A stretch of 64,000 bases of DNA from Gammaproteobacteria bacterium (GTDB taxonomy: Bacteria > Pseudomonadota > Gammaproteobacteria > DSM-19610): positions 1 through 64,000 of the forward strand of contig WGBO01000050.1 of NCBI GenBank assembly GCA_015494295.1, in the 5' to 3' direction. Both the position numbers and the translations under genes were made by a program. The notes under the pieces are model-generated. The model had not been told where the DNA came from, made no database searches, and saw only the letters and a list, made by a program, of their open reading frames with translations. Below are positions 13,707-23,076 of this stretch, one piece after another. Numbering within the stretch: the stretch's first letter is position 1; each line of letters starts with the position of its first letter.

Positions 13707-14993
13707 TTAACCCTCCGCACCGGCAACTTTGTTTACAACCTGGATGGCCCGCAGTGCGCTGGCCGTCGCGCTCTGAACCGCGCGGTTCACGTCCAGCGCG
13801 TCGGACGAACAACCGGCGGCGAAGAATGCGCCGTTGGCTTCATCCAGTTCCACGAAACCTTCCTCGTTCAGCACCACTTCCATGGGGAAGTCGCCGGCCG
13901 GAACGCTGGGCTCCATGCCGATGGCGAGCACCACCAGGTCGTGCGGGTTGCTGTAACGGTGGTAACCCTCGGTGTCCACGCCGTGCAGGACCGGGTTGCC
14001 GGTTTCCTTGTCTTCGGTGATGGACGCGACCTTGGACTTGATGAAGGTCATGTTCGGGTCGTTCTTGATGTTCTGGTAGAAGTCGTCGATGCGGTCGATG
14101 GCGCGGATGTCGATGTAGTACACCGTGCCCTTGCCCTCGTCGCCGAACTGTTCGCGCAGGTAGGTGGTCTGCTTCAGGCTGGCCATGCAGCAGATGCGCG
14201 AGCAGTGCTTCAGGTGGTTCTTGTCACGCGAGCCGGCGCACTGGATGAAGGCAACGTCCTTCGCTTCCTTGCCGTCGGAGGGGCGCAGGATCTTGCCGCC
14301 GGTGGGGCCGTGCGGATCCAGCATGCGCTCGAACTCCACGGAGGTGATGACGTTGGCGAAGCGGTCATAGCCGTAGGGCTGGATCTTGCCGGCGTCATAG
14401 GGTTTCCAGCCGGTGGCCCAGATGACTGCGCCGACGGTGATGGTGGTTTCCTCTTCACCCATGTCCAGATCGATGGCGTCGTATTTGCACGCAGCCTTCG
14501 CCTTCTCGGCGTCTTCGGTGCCGACGATGGCCGGGTCGAGCACGTAGCGTTCCGGGTAGGCCTGGTTGTACGGCAGGTAGGCGCCCTTGCGCTTGCCCAG
14601 TCCGTAGTTGTATTCGTCGTCGAACTCGGCCTCGACCGCGTCGCCGCAGGCGCCGCAGGAGGTGCAGTTCTCGTTGACGTAACGCGGCGAAGTCTTGAGC
14701 GTGACGCTGTAGTTGCCGGCGTCACCGCTGATCGAGGTGACTTCGGTGAGCGTCATGACGCGCACGTTGCGGTTGGCCTTGATCCGGCGGAGGTTGATCT
14801 CCAGGCCGCACTTGGGGTGGCAGAGTTTGGGGAAATACTTATAGAGCTGGCTGACGCGGCCGCCAAGCGATGGGGTCTTTTCCACCAGAATGACCTGCTT
14901 GCCGCATTCGGCGGCTTCCAGCGCGGCGGTCTGGCCGCTGATGCCGCCACCCACCACCAGAATCGTCTGGTTGGTTGCGATAACCTCTGACAT
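13707..14993 (-). CDS. qmoA: quinone-interacting membrane-bound oxidoreductase subunit A
   Basis: Start set at MSEVIATNQTILVVGGGISGQTAALEAAE with GGAGGAG upstream; CHPKCGLEINLRRI, CTSCGACGDAV. Confidence 0.92.
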   Translation of the reverse strand: MSEVIATNQTILVVGGGISGQTAALEAAECGKQVILVEKTPSLGGRVSQLYKYFPKLCHPKCGLEINLRRIKANRNVRVMTLTEVTSISGDAGNYSVTLKTSPRYVNENCTSCGACGDAVEAEFDDEYNYGLGKRKGAYLPYNQAYPERYVLDPAIVGTEDAEKAKAACKYDAIDLDMGEEETTITVGAVIWATGWKPYDAGKIQPYGYDRFANVITSVEFERMLDPHGPTGGKILRPSDGKEAKDVAFIQCAGSRDKNHLKHCSRICCMASLKQTTYLREQFGDEGKGTVYYIDIRAIDRIDDFYQNIKNDPNMTFIKSKVASITEDKETGNPVLHGVDTEGYHRYSNPHDLVVLAIGMEPSVPAGDFPMEVVLNEEGFVELDEANGAFFAAGCSSDALDVNRAVQSATASALRAIQVVNKVAGAEG

Positions 14994-15133
14994 GGATACT
15001 CCTCCGTCCAGAGTTGCTGTGACAAATGGTTGAATTTTCCCGGTCCCGGGGCTGCCCGAACCGGCGCGAAAAAGCGAGGGTGAACGATACTCCACCGCCA
15101 TGGGCGGTGCCAGAGTATCTTTATATAAAGAGC

Positions 15134-15148
15134 ATCGAATCTTTCGAT
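15134..15148. promoter_or_regulatory. inverted repeat in qmoA/cbbQ divergent intergenic region
   Basis: ATCGAA-TCT-TTCGAT in an AT-rich stretch. Confidence 0.35.
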
Positions 15149-15477
15149 AATTAAATAAGAGGCATATATATCGCCCTTCTTTTGCAGGAGAATTGCGTGC
15201 GGACCGCGCCCGGGAGAAGCCGGGTCGGAACGGCTGGCGGGTTAGGGGTTCTCGCCAACTAGATGATAAACCAAAGGTTTTTCGTCTGTCGGGCTTCCTT
15301 TCACGGGTTGGGGCTCCGCCGTTGCCGCGCCGTGGGGAGGTGCTCGCGGCGCTTGCGCCCGCAAAAAAACGGCATGCCGGCCCAAACCCCCTTGTCTGTA
15401 TGCGGGTTTTGTTGTCGCTGGGTGCCGGAAACGGTACCGTGTGCGGCTATTGTTCCCGACAGCGAGAATCCCTGCCC

Positions 15478-16290
15478 GTGACAGCACAAGTCGTCAAGCC
15501 GGAAGAATATTTCATTACCGAAGAACCCTATTACGAGCCGGTCGGCGACGAGATCGAAGTGTTCGAGGCGGCCTACGCCAACCAGTTGCCGGTATTGCTC
15601 AAGGGTCCGACCGGGTGCGGCAAGACCCGCTTCATGGAGCACATGGCGTGGCGGTTGAAGCGGCCCTTGATCACCGTGTCCTGCCACGACGACCTGACGG
15701 CCTCCGATCTGGTCGGACGTTTTCTGATCAGCGGCGGCGAAACCGTGTGGGTCGACGGCCCGCTGGCGCGCGCGGTCCGCGCCGGGGGTATCTGCTACCT
15801 CGACGAAATCGTGGAGGCGCGCAAGGACACCACCGTGGTCATCCACCCGCTGGCCGACGACCGGCGCGTGTTGCCGATGGAGAAACTCGGCGAGTTGCTG
15901 GAGGCCAGCGCGGATTTCTGCATGGCCATTTCCTACAACCCGGGCTACCAGAGCGTGCTCAAGGATCTCAAGCAAAGCACCCGCCAGCGTTTCGTGGCGC
16001 TGGAGTTCGACTACCCGGCGCCGGAACTGGAAGCGAAGATCATCGCCAACGAGACGGGGGTCGCCGCCGACACCGCGGCGCAACTGGTCAAGTTCGCGCA
16101 GATGACCCGCAACCTGAAGGGCAGTGGACTCGAAGAGGGCGCCAGCACCCGCCTGCTGGTGCATGCGGCCAAGCTGATGCAGAGTGGCGTGTCGCCGGTG
16201 GTGGCCTGCCGTGCCAGTATTGCCGAGGCGTTGACCGACGACGCTGAAATGCTCGCGGCGGTCAACGAACTGAGCGCATCGGTTTTTTGA
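15478..16290 (+). CDS. cbbQ: CbbQ/NirQ/NorQ family AAA+ (MoxR) ATPase
   Basis: GTG start at 15478 preferred to the ORF-track start at 15193; [21 protein letters not shown] Walker [41 protein letters not shown]. Confidence 0.88.
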   Translation: MTAQVVKPEEYFITEEPYYEPVGDEIEVFEAAYANQLPVLLKGPTGCGKTRFMEHMAWRLKRPLITVSCHDDLTASDLVGRFLISGGETVWVDGPLARAVRAGGICYLDEIVEARKDTTVVIHPLADDRRVLPMEKLGELLEASADFCMAISYNPGYQSVLKDLKQSTRQRFVALEFDYPAPELEAKIIANETGVAADTAAQLVKFAQMTRNLKGSGLEEGASTRLLVHAAKLMQSGVSPVVACRASIAEALTDDAEMLAAVNELSASVF

Positions 16291-16334
16291 GGTGTCTGGT
16301 GCCGGCGCCGGTCTGTCCGGGGTTTCGTTGATCC

Positions 16335-19300
16335 ATGATTGAGCTGCCGCGCATCCCCGAGTCCGCCTGCCGCGAGGCCTGTGTCGATACGCCCGTCGAC
16401 GACTACGAATTGATCGATTTCGGCAACGGCCGCAAGCTGGAGCGTTGGGGCGAGTTCCTGGTGGAAACCCGCGACCCGCTGGCCGTCGGCGAGCCGGCGA
16501 ACGAAGGCTGGCAGGCCGACTGGATCTACGTTGACGAACTGGGGCACGCCGGCCAGTGGGAGCCGACCCGCAGCGGCCTGCCGCGCGAGTGGACGGTCAC
16601 CGTCGGCGGAGTACGGGTACCGTGCCGCCTCGACCCGCGCGGCCGCATCGGCCTGCGCGCCCGCGACCTGTCCTGCGGGCGCTGGGTGCGTGAGCGCATC
16701 GACGGTTGTTACGACCTCGACGACCTGACCGTGCTCAACCTGTTCGGCGGCAGCGGCTATGTGACCGCCCAGGCGTTGGCGGGGGGCGCCAGTGTCGTGC
16801 ACGTCGACGCCGATGCCGACACCCTGGCGCTGGCCCGGGATACCGCGGGCGTTCAGGGCGTGGAATACATCCAGGAAAATGTGATGGATTATGTCGAGGA
16901 TCTGTTGCGCCGCCAGCAGCGCTTCGACATGATCGTGCTGCCGGCGCCGGCGCTGGGGCATGGTCCCAGGGGGCAGTTGTGGGACCGCGAGGTCGATCTG
17001 CCCAGGCTGGTGCGCTACCTGCCGCGCCTGATCACCGACCACTGTCTCGGCATCTGGCTGTCCACGGACGGCGGCGCCATCACCTGGAAGGCCGAGAGCC
17101 TGGGGCAGTTGCTCCAGGAAGTACTGCCCGGCTGCACCATCGAGCCGATCATTCCCGGCGTGCGCACGGCGGACGGCCGCAGCCTGGCGGCGGGCGTGGC
17201 GGCGCGCTGGTTCGATGACACCGACTTCCTGCAGACCGGCGATGTGCCCCTGACCGCCGCGCAACTCGAAGAACGCCTGGACGTGCACATGGTGTCCCTG
17301 GGCGCGGCCGAGGAACCGGCGCGTGCGCTGGCGGAGTTCAGTCGCGCGCAGCAGGACTTTGTTTTGCGCTGCGTCGGCATGGTGGCGCGCACCAGCGCCG
17401 GCATGGCGTTCAATTTCGTTTCCCATGCCGCCAGCGCCCTGCGGCTGATGGACGAGGCCGGTGTCGAGGCCTGGCTGCTGGCCTGCATGGACGTGTACGA
17501 TACCCGTGGACTGCACCCGGCGGTTGCCGCCTTCAGGGATGTCGACAGTTTTGCGCGCGAATATCGCGCCCGCCGCAGCGGACTGGCGCTGGACGAGGTG
17601 GTGAACGTGCTGGAAGCCTTCGCCCATGGCCTGCACGGCCGGCGCATGAAAGTCGAGGCCGGTGAACACTGTTATACCGATACGGAAACCCTGTTTCTGC
17701 CTCCCACGCTCAGTCTGGAGGGTGACCGCGATACTCACTTCCAGCTCTACAAGGCCATGGTGGTGCACCAGTGGGCGCAGACCTGGTACGGCACCTGGCG
17801 TGTCGATATCGGCGAGGCGCTGTCCGCCTGTCCCGACTACGCCGGTGCGCTGGCCTGTTTCCATGCCCTGGAAACCCTGCGCCTGGACGCCTGCATCGCG
17901 CGCCAGTTGCCGGGCGTGTACCGGCACATGCAGGCCTTTCGCGATGCCTCGCCGGAAGATGTCGATCCGCGCTGGGCCGCTGCGCGGCAACGGCTGGGCG
18001 CGGAAGAAGCGACCGTGGAGGACAGCCTGCGCCTTGTGCCGGAACTGATCGATCTGCCCCTGCCGCCGCCCGTGCCCTACCAGGGCGTGCTGCGTCCGGC
18101 GGACGTGGCGCGGGTGCGCGAGGCACGCATCGAGGCCGATCGTCAGGCGTTCCGCCTTGGCCTGCTGAAAATGCAGCAGGACGTCGAGAAAGCGCGCGAA
18201 CAGGGGAAGGACGAACGCGAGGAAGAAGCGGAGGCGAATGAGGGCGAGGAGTCGTCGCCGTTTCGGCTGCGCGAGGTCGAGTCGCAGGATACGCCGGACG
18301 GCTTCAGCTACGAGATTGAACTCGACGGCCGCCCACTGGACGTGCCGGACAACGTCAAGGGCACCATGGCGTCTATTCTCCAGGACCTTGGCGAAATCCC
18401 GGAAGACTACCTGCACGCCGCCGGCGATGGTGTGTACTACGCCGGCGAGATCGATCAGGCGGGCAGCGAGGACGTCTGGAAGGGCACCTACCACGAGGAA
18501 GGCGCGTTCCTGTACAACGAGTGGGACTACGAGCGCCAGAACTACCGCAAGAACTGGGCGGTGCTGCGCGAGATGGACGTGCACCCCAGCTACGACAGTT
18601 TCGTCAGCGACACCCTGAACAAGTATCGCGGCCTGGCCATGGAGTTGCGCCGCACTTTCGAGGCGTTGCGCGGCGAGGACAAGCTGCTCAAGAAACAGCC
18701 CTATGGCGACGACGTGGACATCGATGCGCTGGTCGAGGCGCTGGCCGACGTCAGGCACGGCGCCGAGATGACCGAGCGGCTGTTCACGCGCATGCACAAG
18801 ATGGAGCGCAACATCGCCGTCATGTTCATGATCGACATGAGTGGCTCGACCAAGGGCTGGATCAACGAGGCCGAGCGCGAGGCCGTGGTGTTGCTGTGCG
18901 AGGCGCTGGAGACCCTGGGCGACCGCTACGCCATCTACGGCTTCTCCGGCATGACGCGCAAGCGTTGCGAGGTCTACCGCGTGAAGCGCTTCGACGAATC
19001 CTACGGCGAGGAGGTGCGCGCGCGCATCAGTGGCATCCAGCCCCGTGACTACACGCGCATGGGCGTTACGATTCGCCACCTGACCGGTTTGCTGAATGAG
19101 GTCGAGGCGCGCACCAAGCTGCTCATCACCCTCTCCGATGGCAAGCCCGACGACTACGACACCTACCGCGGCGCCTACGGTATAGAGGACACCCGCATGG
19201 CCCTGATCGAGGCCAAGCGCAGCGGAATCCACCCCTTCTGCATCACGATCGACACCGAGGCGCGCGACTATCTGCCGCACATGTACGGTGCCGTGAACTA

Positions 19301-19370
19301 CGCGGTGATCGACGAGGTGCGCAAGCTGCCGTTAAAGGTGTCGGATATCTATCGGCGCTTGACGACCTAG
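16335..19370 (+). CDS. VWA-domain protein (CbbO/NorD-like) with N-terminal class I SAM-methyltransferase-like domain
   Basis: 1011 aa, uninterrupted. N-term YELIDFGNGRKLERWGEFLVETRDPLA and LNLFGGSGYVTAQALAGGASVVHVDADADTLALARD; C-term VWA with MIDAS DMSGST and TLSDGKPDDYD. Confidence 0.85.
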   Translation: MIELPRIPESACREACVDTPVDDYELIDFGNGRKLERWGEFLVETRDPLAVGEPANEGWQADWIYVDELGHAGQWEPTRSGLPREWTVTVGGVRVPCRLDPRGRIGLRARDLSCGRWVRERIDGCYDLDDLTVLNLFGGSGYVTAQALAGGASVVHVDADADTLALARDTAGVQGVEYIQENVMDYVEDLLRRQQRFDMIVLPAPALGHGPRGQLWDREVDLPRLVRYLPRLITDHCLGIWLSTDGGAITWKAESLGQLLQEVLPGCTIEPIIPGVRTADGRSLAAGVAARWFDDTDFLQTGDVPLTAAQLEERLDVHMVSLGAAEEPARALAEFSRAQQDFVLRCVGMVARTSAGMAFNFVSHAASALRLMDEAGVEAWLLACMDVYDTRGLHPAVAAFRDVDSFAREYRARRSGLALDEVVNVLEAFAHGLHGRRMKVEAGEHCYTDTETLFLPPTLSLEGDRDTHFQLYKAMVVHQWAQTWYGTWRVDIGEALSACPDYAGALACFHALETLRLDACIARQLPGVYRHMQAFRDASPEDVDPRWAAARQRLGAEEATVEDSLRLVPELIDLPLPPPVPYQGVLRPADVARVREARIEADRQAFRLGLLKMQQDVEKAREQGKDEREEEAEANEGEESSPFRLREVESQDTPDGFSYEIELDGRPLDVPDNVKGTMASILQDLGEIPEDYLHAAGDGVYYAGEIDQAGSEDVWKGTYHEEGAFLYNEWDYERQNYRKNWAVLREMDVHPSYDSFVSDTLNKYRGLAMELRRTFEALRGEDKLLKKQPYGDDVDIDALVEALADVRHGAEMTERLFTRMHKMERNIAVMFMIDMSGSTKGWINEAEREAVVLLCEALETLGDRYAIYGFSGMTRKRCEVYRVKRFDESYGEEVRARISGIQPRDYTRMGVTIRHLTGLLNEVEARTKLLITLSDGKPDDYDTYRGAYGIEDTRMALIEAKRSGIHPFCITIDTEARDYLPHMYGAVNYAVIDEVRKLPLKVSDIYRRLTT

Positions 19371-19436
19371 CGGCAGAAGGCCGCCGCATCGCCCTGCAAG
19401 TCCACGGTGGCGTGCCCCGCGCCCCTGTATATTAGT

Positions 19437-19454
19437 AACACAATATATTGTGTT
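19437..19454. promoter_or_regulatory. NrdR box-like palindrome (distal)
   Basis: Perfect 18-bp palindrome AACACAATATATTGTGTT containing ACACAATATATTGTGT. Confidence 0.8.
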
Positions 19455-19617
19455 TTGCTGTTTGTCGGACCTGTCCAGCACGAGCGCCGCGCAATTTCGT
19501 TCCGGTTGGCAGGATATGTTTGTAACCCAATGTTATTCAAATAAATAAAATATTCCTCGGCGGCCATTCCTGTCGCTTGACAGGCATCGTTCCCGGCCCT
19601 AACCTTAGCGCTCGTTC

Positions 19618-19633
19618 ACACAACATATTGTGG
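19618..19633. promoter_or_regulatory. NrdR box-like site (proximal)
   Basis: ACACAACATATTGTGG, two mismatches to the distal box, 180 bp downstream centre to centre. Confidence 0.75.
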
Positions 19634-19725
19634 TTTTACCGGCAACACGCCCCAATATCTCGGGGCTGTGCACAATAGACCGGAAAATCACGAATAAAAT
19701 CAAATACAAGGAGCCAGGAATCGCG

Positions 19726-21879
19726 ATGAAATCAGTCCAGTTGAAGTCTGTTTCGACCGGCGTTGCCGATATCCCCCTGCAGGATGCCTCGATGGATATC
19801 TGGGACAAGAAGTACCGGTTAAAGCGCAAGGATGGTGTCGCTGTCGATGAAACCATCGACGATACCTATCAGCGCGTGGCGCGCGCCCTCGCCGAAGTCG
19901 AGGCGACGCCCGAGAAACAGACGCACTGGTACGAGCAGTTCCTGTGGGCGCTCCGCCACGGCGCCATTCCCGCTGGCCGCATCACGTCCAATGCCGGCGC
20001 CCTCGAACACAAGCCCGCGACTTCCACCATCAACTGCACGGTGTCGGGCACTATCCACGATTCCATGAACAACATCCTGGAGCGGGTGCACGAGGCCGGA
20101 CTGACGTTGAAGGCGGGCTGCGGCATCGGCTACGAGTTCTCCACCCTGCGCCCGAAGGGCGCATACGTTTCCGGCGCCGGCGCCTACACTTCCGGTCCGC
20201 TGTCGTTCATGGATATCTACGACAAGATGTGTTTCACGGTATCGTCTGCCGGCGGCCGCCGTGGCGCGCAGATGGCCACCTTCGATGTCGGTCATCCCGA
20301 CGTGATGGATTTCGTGCGCGCCAAGCGCGAGGACGGCCGCCTGCGCCAGTTCAACCTGTCGCTGCTCATCACCCGGGAGTTCATGGAGGCGGTCAGCCGC
20401 GACACCGATTGGAAGCTGGCGTTCCCGCTCAACGAGCAGGAGGTCGAGGACGACAATATCGACATCTACAACGGCGACCAGGTGGTGTGGCGCGAGTGGC
20501 CGACCACCGAGGGCTATATCAGCAACGAGGCCGGACTGGTGGCCTGCAAGGTATACCGTACCATCCGCGCGCGGCGCCTGTGGGACATGATCATGGCCTC
20601 CACCTATGACTTCGCCGAGCCGGGGTTCATTCTCATCGACAAGGTCAACGAGATGAACAACAACTGGTTCGCCGAGAACGTGCGCGCCACCAACCCCTGT
20701 GGCGAGCAGCCGCTGCCCCCCTACGGTTCCTGTCTGCTGGGCTCGATCAACCTCACCAAGTTCGTGCGCGACCCATTCACCGAGAACGCGCATTTCGACT
20801 GGGACGAGTTCCGCAAGGTGGTGTCCATCTTTACGCGCATGCTCGACAATGTGGTGGAGATCAATGGCCTGCCGCTGGAGCAGCAGCGTGACGAGATCCT
20901 GCGCAAGCGCCGTCATGGCATGGGCTTCCTGGGCCTGGGCTCCACCATCACCATGCTGCGCATGAAGTACGGCGAGCAGGACTCGGTGGCCTTTACCGAA
21001 AAGGTCAGCCGCGAGCTGGCGCTGACCGGCTGGCAGACCGCGCTGGAACTGGCCGAGGAAAAGGGCCCGGCGCCGATCCTGGAAGAGGAGTTCGAGGTAA
21101 CCGCCGAGATGCTGCGCAAGCGTCCGGAGATGAAGCTGGACGGTTACGAGGTCGGCGACCGCATCAAGGGCAAGCTGCTGCACGCGCGCTACAGCCGTTA
21201 CATGCAGCAGGTCAGTGAAGTTGCGCCGGAACTGGTGGAGCGCCTGGCCGAAACCGGCGCGCGCTTTACTCACCATTCCTCGATCGCGCCCACCGGCACC
21301 ATTTCCCTGTCGCTGGCCAACAACGCCAGTAACGGTATCGAGCCGAGTTTTGCGCACCACTATTTTCGCAACGTGATCCGCGAGGGGCGCAAGACCAAGG
21401 AGAAGGTGGAAGTCCTTTCCTTCGAATTGCTGGCCTACCGTTCGCTGGTGAACCCCAAGGCCGCGCCGGGCAGCGACGATGAGGGCAGCCGGCTGCCGGA
21501 GTATTTCATTTCCGCCGACGACGTGACGCCGAAGCAGCACGTGGACATCCAGGCCGCGGCCCAGAAATGGATCGATTCCTCCATTTCCAAGACCGCGAAC
21601 GTGCCCACCGACTACCCCTTCGACGAGTTCAAGGACATTTACCTGTACGCCTACGAGCAGGGTTTGAAGGGCTGCACCACCTTCCGTTTCAATCCGGAAG
21701 CCTTCCAGGGCGTGCTCGTGAAGGAGAAAGACCTGGAGAACACGACCTACCAGTTCACGCTGGAAGATGGCAGCGTGGTCCAGCTAAAGGGCAACGAGGA
21801 AGTCGAATACGACGGCGAGATGCACACCGCCGCCAACCTGTACGACGCCTTGAAAGAAGGTTACTACGGGAAGTTCTAG
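19726..21879 (+). CDS. nrdJa: class II (adenosylcobalamin-dependent) ribonucleotide reductase, catalytic NrdJa part
   Basis: ATG at 19726 after AAGGAG; ATNPCGEQPLPPYGSCLLGSINLTKFV, APTGTISLSLANNASNGIEP, KGCTTFRFNPEAFQG. Confidence 0.93.
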   Translation: MKSVQLKSVSTGVADIPLQDASMDIWDKKYRLKRKDGVAVDETIDDTYQRVARALAEVEATPEKQTHWYEQFLWALRHGAIPAGRITSNAGALEHKPATSTINCTVSGTIHDSMNNILERVHEAGLTLKAGCGIGYEFSTLRPKGAYVSGAGAYTSGPLSFMDIYDKMCFTVSSAGGRRGAQMATFDVGHPDVMDFVRAKREDGRLRQFNLSLLITREFMEAVSRDTDWKLAFPLNEQEVEDDNIDIYNGDQVVWREWPTTEGYISNEAGLVACKVYRTIRARRLWDMIMASTYDFAEPGFILIDKVNEMNNNWFAENVRATNPCGEQPLPPYGSCLLGSINLTKFVRDPFTENAHFDWDEFRKVVSIFTRMLDNVVEINGLPLEQQRDEILRKRRHGMGFLGLGSTITMLRMKYGEQDSVAFTEKVSRELALTGWQTALELAEEKGPAPILEEEFEVTAEMLRKRPEMKLDGYEVGDRIKGKLLHARYSRYMQQVSEVAPELVERLAETGARFTHHSSIAPTGTISLSLANNASNGIEPSFAHHYFRNVIREGRKTKEKVEVLSFELLAYRSLVNPKAAPGSDDEGSRLPEYFISADDVTPKQHVDIQAAAQKWIDSSISKTANVPTDYPFDEFKDIYLYAYEQGLKGCTTFRFNPEAFQGVLVKEKDLENTTYQFTLEDGSVVQLKGNEEVEYDGEMHTAANLYDALKEGYYGKF

Positions 21880-21910
21880 GCGCGGCGAGGGCATCAGAGG
21901 AGCGATACAC

Positions 21911-22609
21911 ATGGTTAGAAAGATCGAACAGAAAATCATCAGTTACGACGTGCTCAAGGAGGACGAGCCGGAGCAGCAGGCGGCCGCCGCCGAGCCGGCG
22001 CGGGAGGAAGACAAGGTCGTCCACCTGCACGAAAAACTGGAACGGCCGGAGATGCTGCTGGGCTCCACCTACAAGGTGAAGACGCCACTCTCCGAGCACG
22101 CCCTGTACATCACCATTAACGACGTGATCCTCAATCCGGGTACGCCGCACGAGTTGCGCCGTCCGTTCGAGATCTTCATCAACTCCAAGAATATGGATCA
22201 CTTCCAGTGGATCGTCGCGCTGACCCGTATCGTGTCGGCGGTGTTCCGCAAGGGTGGTGACGTGACCTTCCTGGTGGAGGAACTGCGCTCGGTGTTTGAC
22301 CCGCGCGGTGGCTACTTCAAGAAGGGCGGGCGTTACATGCCCTCGCTGGTCGCTGAGATCGGCGATGCCATCGAGTGCCATCTGCGTATGATCGGCATGC
22401 TCAAGGATGACGGCCTGGACGAGCACCAGAAGAAACTGCTGGCGGAAAAGCGCGCCCAGTTCGAGCAGGCTGGCAAGTCCGCGCAGCCCGCCGATTCCGG
22501 TGGCTTCCCGGACGGCGCCCAGTTGTGCGTCAAGTGCAATACCAAGGCTGCGATTCAGATGGACGGGTGTCTCACCTGCCTCAATTGCGGCGAGTCGAAG
22601 TGCGGGTAG
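21911..22609 (+). CDS. nrdJb: class II ribonucleotide reductase small C-terminal part (TSCPD-like), NrdJb
   Basis: 232 aa; MDHFQWIVALTRIVSAVFRKGGD and C-terminal Cys-rich CVKCNTKAAIQMDGCLTCLNCGESKCG. Confidence 0.85.
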   Translation: MVRKIEQKIISYDVLKEDEPEQQAAAAEPAREEDKVVHLHEKLERPEMLLGSTYKVKTPLSEHALYITINDVILNPGTPHELRRPFEIFINSKNMDHFQWIVALTRIVSAVFRKGGDVTFLVEELRSVFDPRGGYFKKGGRYMPSLVAEIGDAIECHLRMIGMLKDDGLDEHQKKLLAEKRAQFEQAGKSAQPADSGGFPDGAQLCVKCNTKAAIQMDGCLTCLNCGESKCG

Positions 22610-22733
22610 GTGGTGAGTACCGCGCCACGCCGGTAGATATGTTGTCGTCCTGGGCGTGTCTCGGTGCGTCCAGGGTTTGCGGCGGTATTGCCCGTGTAAC
22701 TTGTTGAACTCAGTTAAGGATTGGTTTGTATCC

Positions 22734-23024
22734 ATGCGAAAACGAACAAACCTGCTCGATAAGGACCACTTCCTGCGCCGGCAGATGCTCGCGCACCAGG
22801 CCATACCCGGTTACTGGTACACCAACGATATCGGCCAGTTGCAGCAGGTGCGGGTGGTGTTGCACCAGGGCGACGGACCGCGCCGGGTGGTGCTGGAGAA
22901 TATCAGCGGCAAGCGCCAGACCGTGGACATCGAGGGCTGGTACGCGCTGGATCTCACCCTGCACTCGCCGGGCATCGAGCGGCGCCGCGGGCGTGGCCGC
23001 CGCGACTCCGGCGAGCGTCCCTGA
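22734..23024 (+). CDS. small basic conserved-type hypothetical protein
   Basis: MRKRTNLLDKDHFLRRQMLAHQAIPGYWYTNDIGQ; 96 aa, same strand as neighbours. Confidence 0.5.
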   Translation: MRKRTNLLDKDHFLRRQMLAHQAIPGYWYTNDIGQLQQVRVVLHQGDGPRRVVLENISGKRQTVDIEGWYALDLTLHSPGIERRRGRGRRDSGERP

Positions 23025-23076
23025 CCCCGCTGTGGTCTTGTCGACCGTTGGCGCCTGAGCGCGCCTTATTTCTCCT

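Noticed and set aside
15193-15477. N-terminal extension of cbbQ in the ORF track
   Set aside because: Not CbbQ-like sequence; GTG at 15478 gives a normal-length CbbQ, so this is treated as intergenic
16011-19280. 1089-aa minus-strand ORF
   Set aside because: Antisense to the cbbQ end and the VWA gene; low-complexity His/Gly/Arg/Ala composition typical of spurious ORFs in GC-rich DNA; sense frame has clear domains
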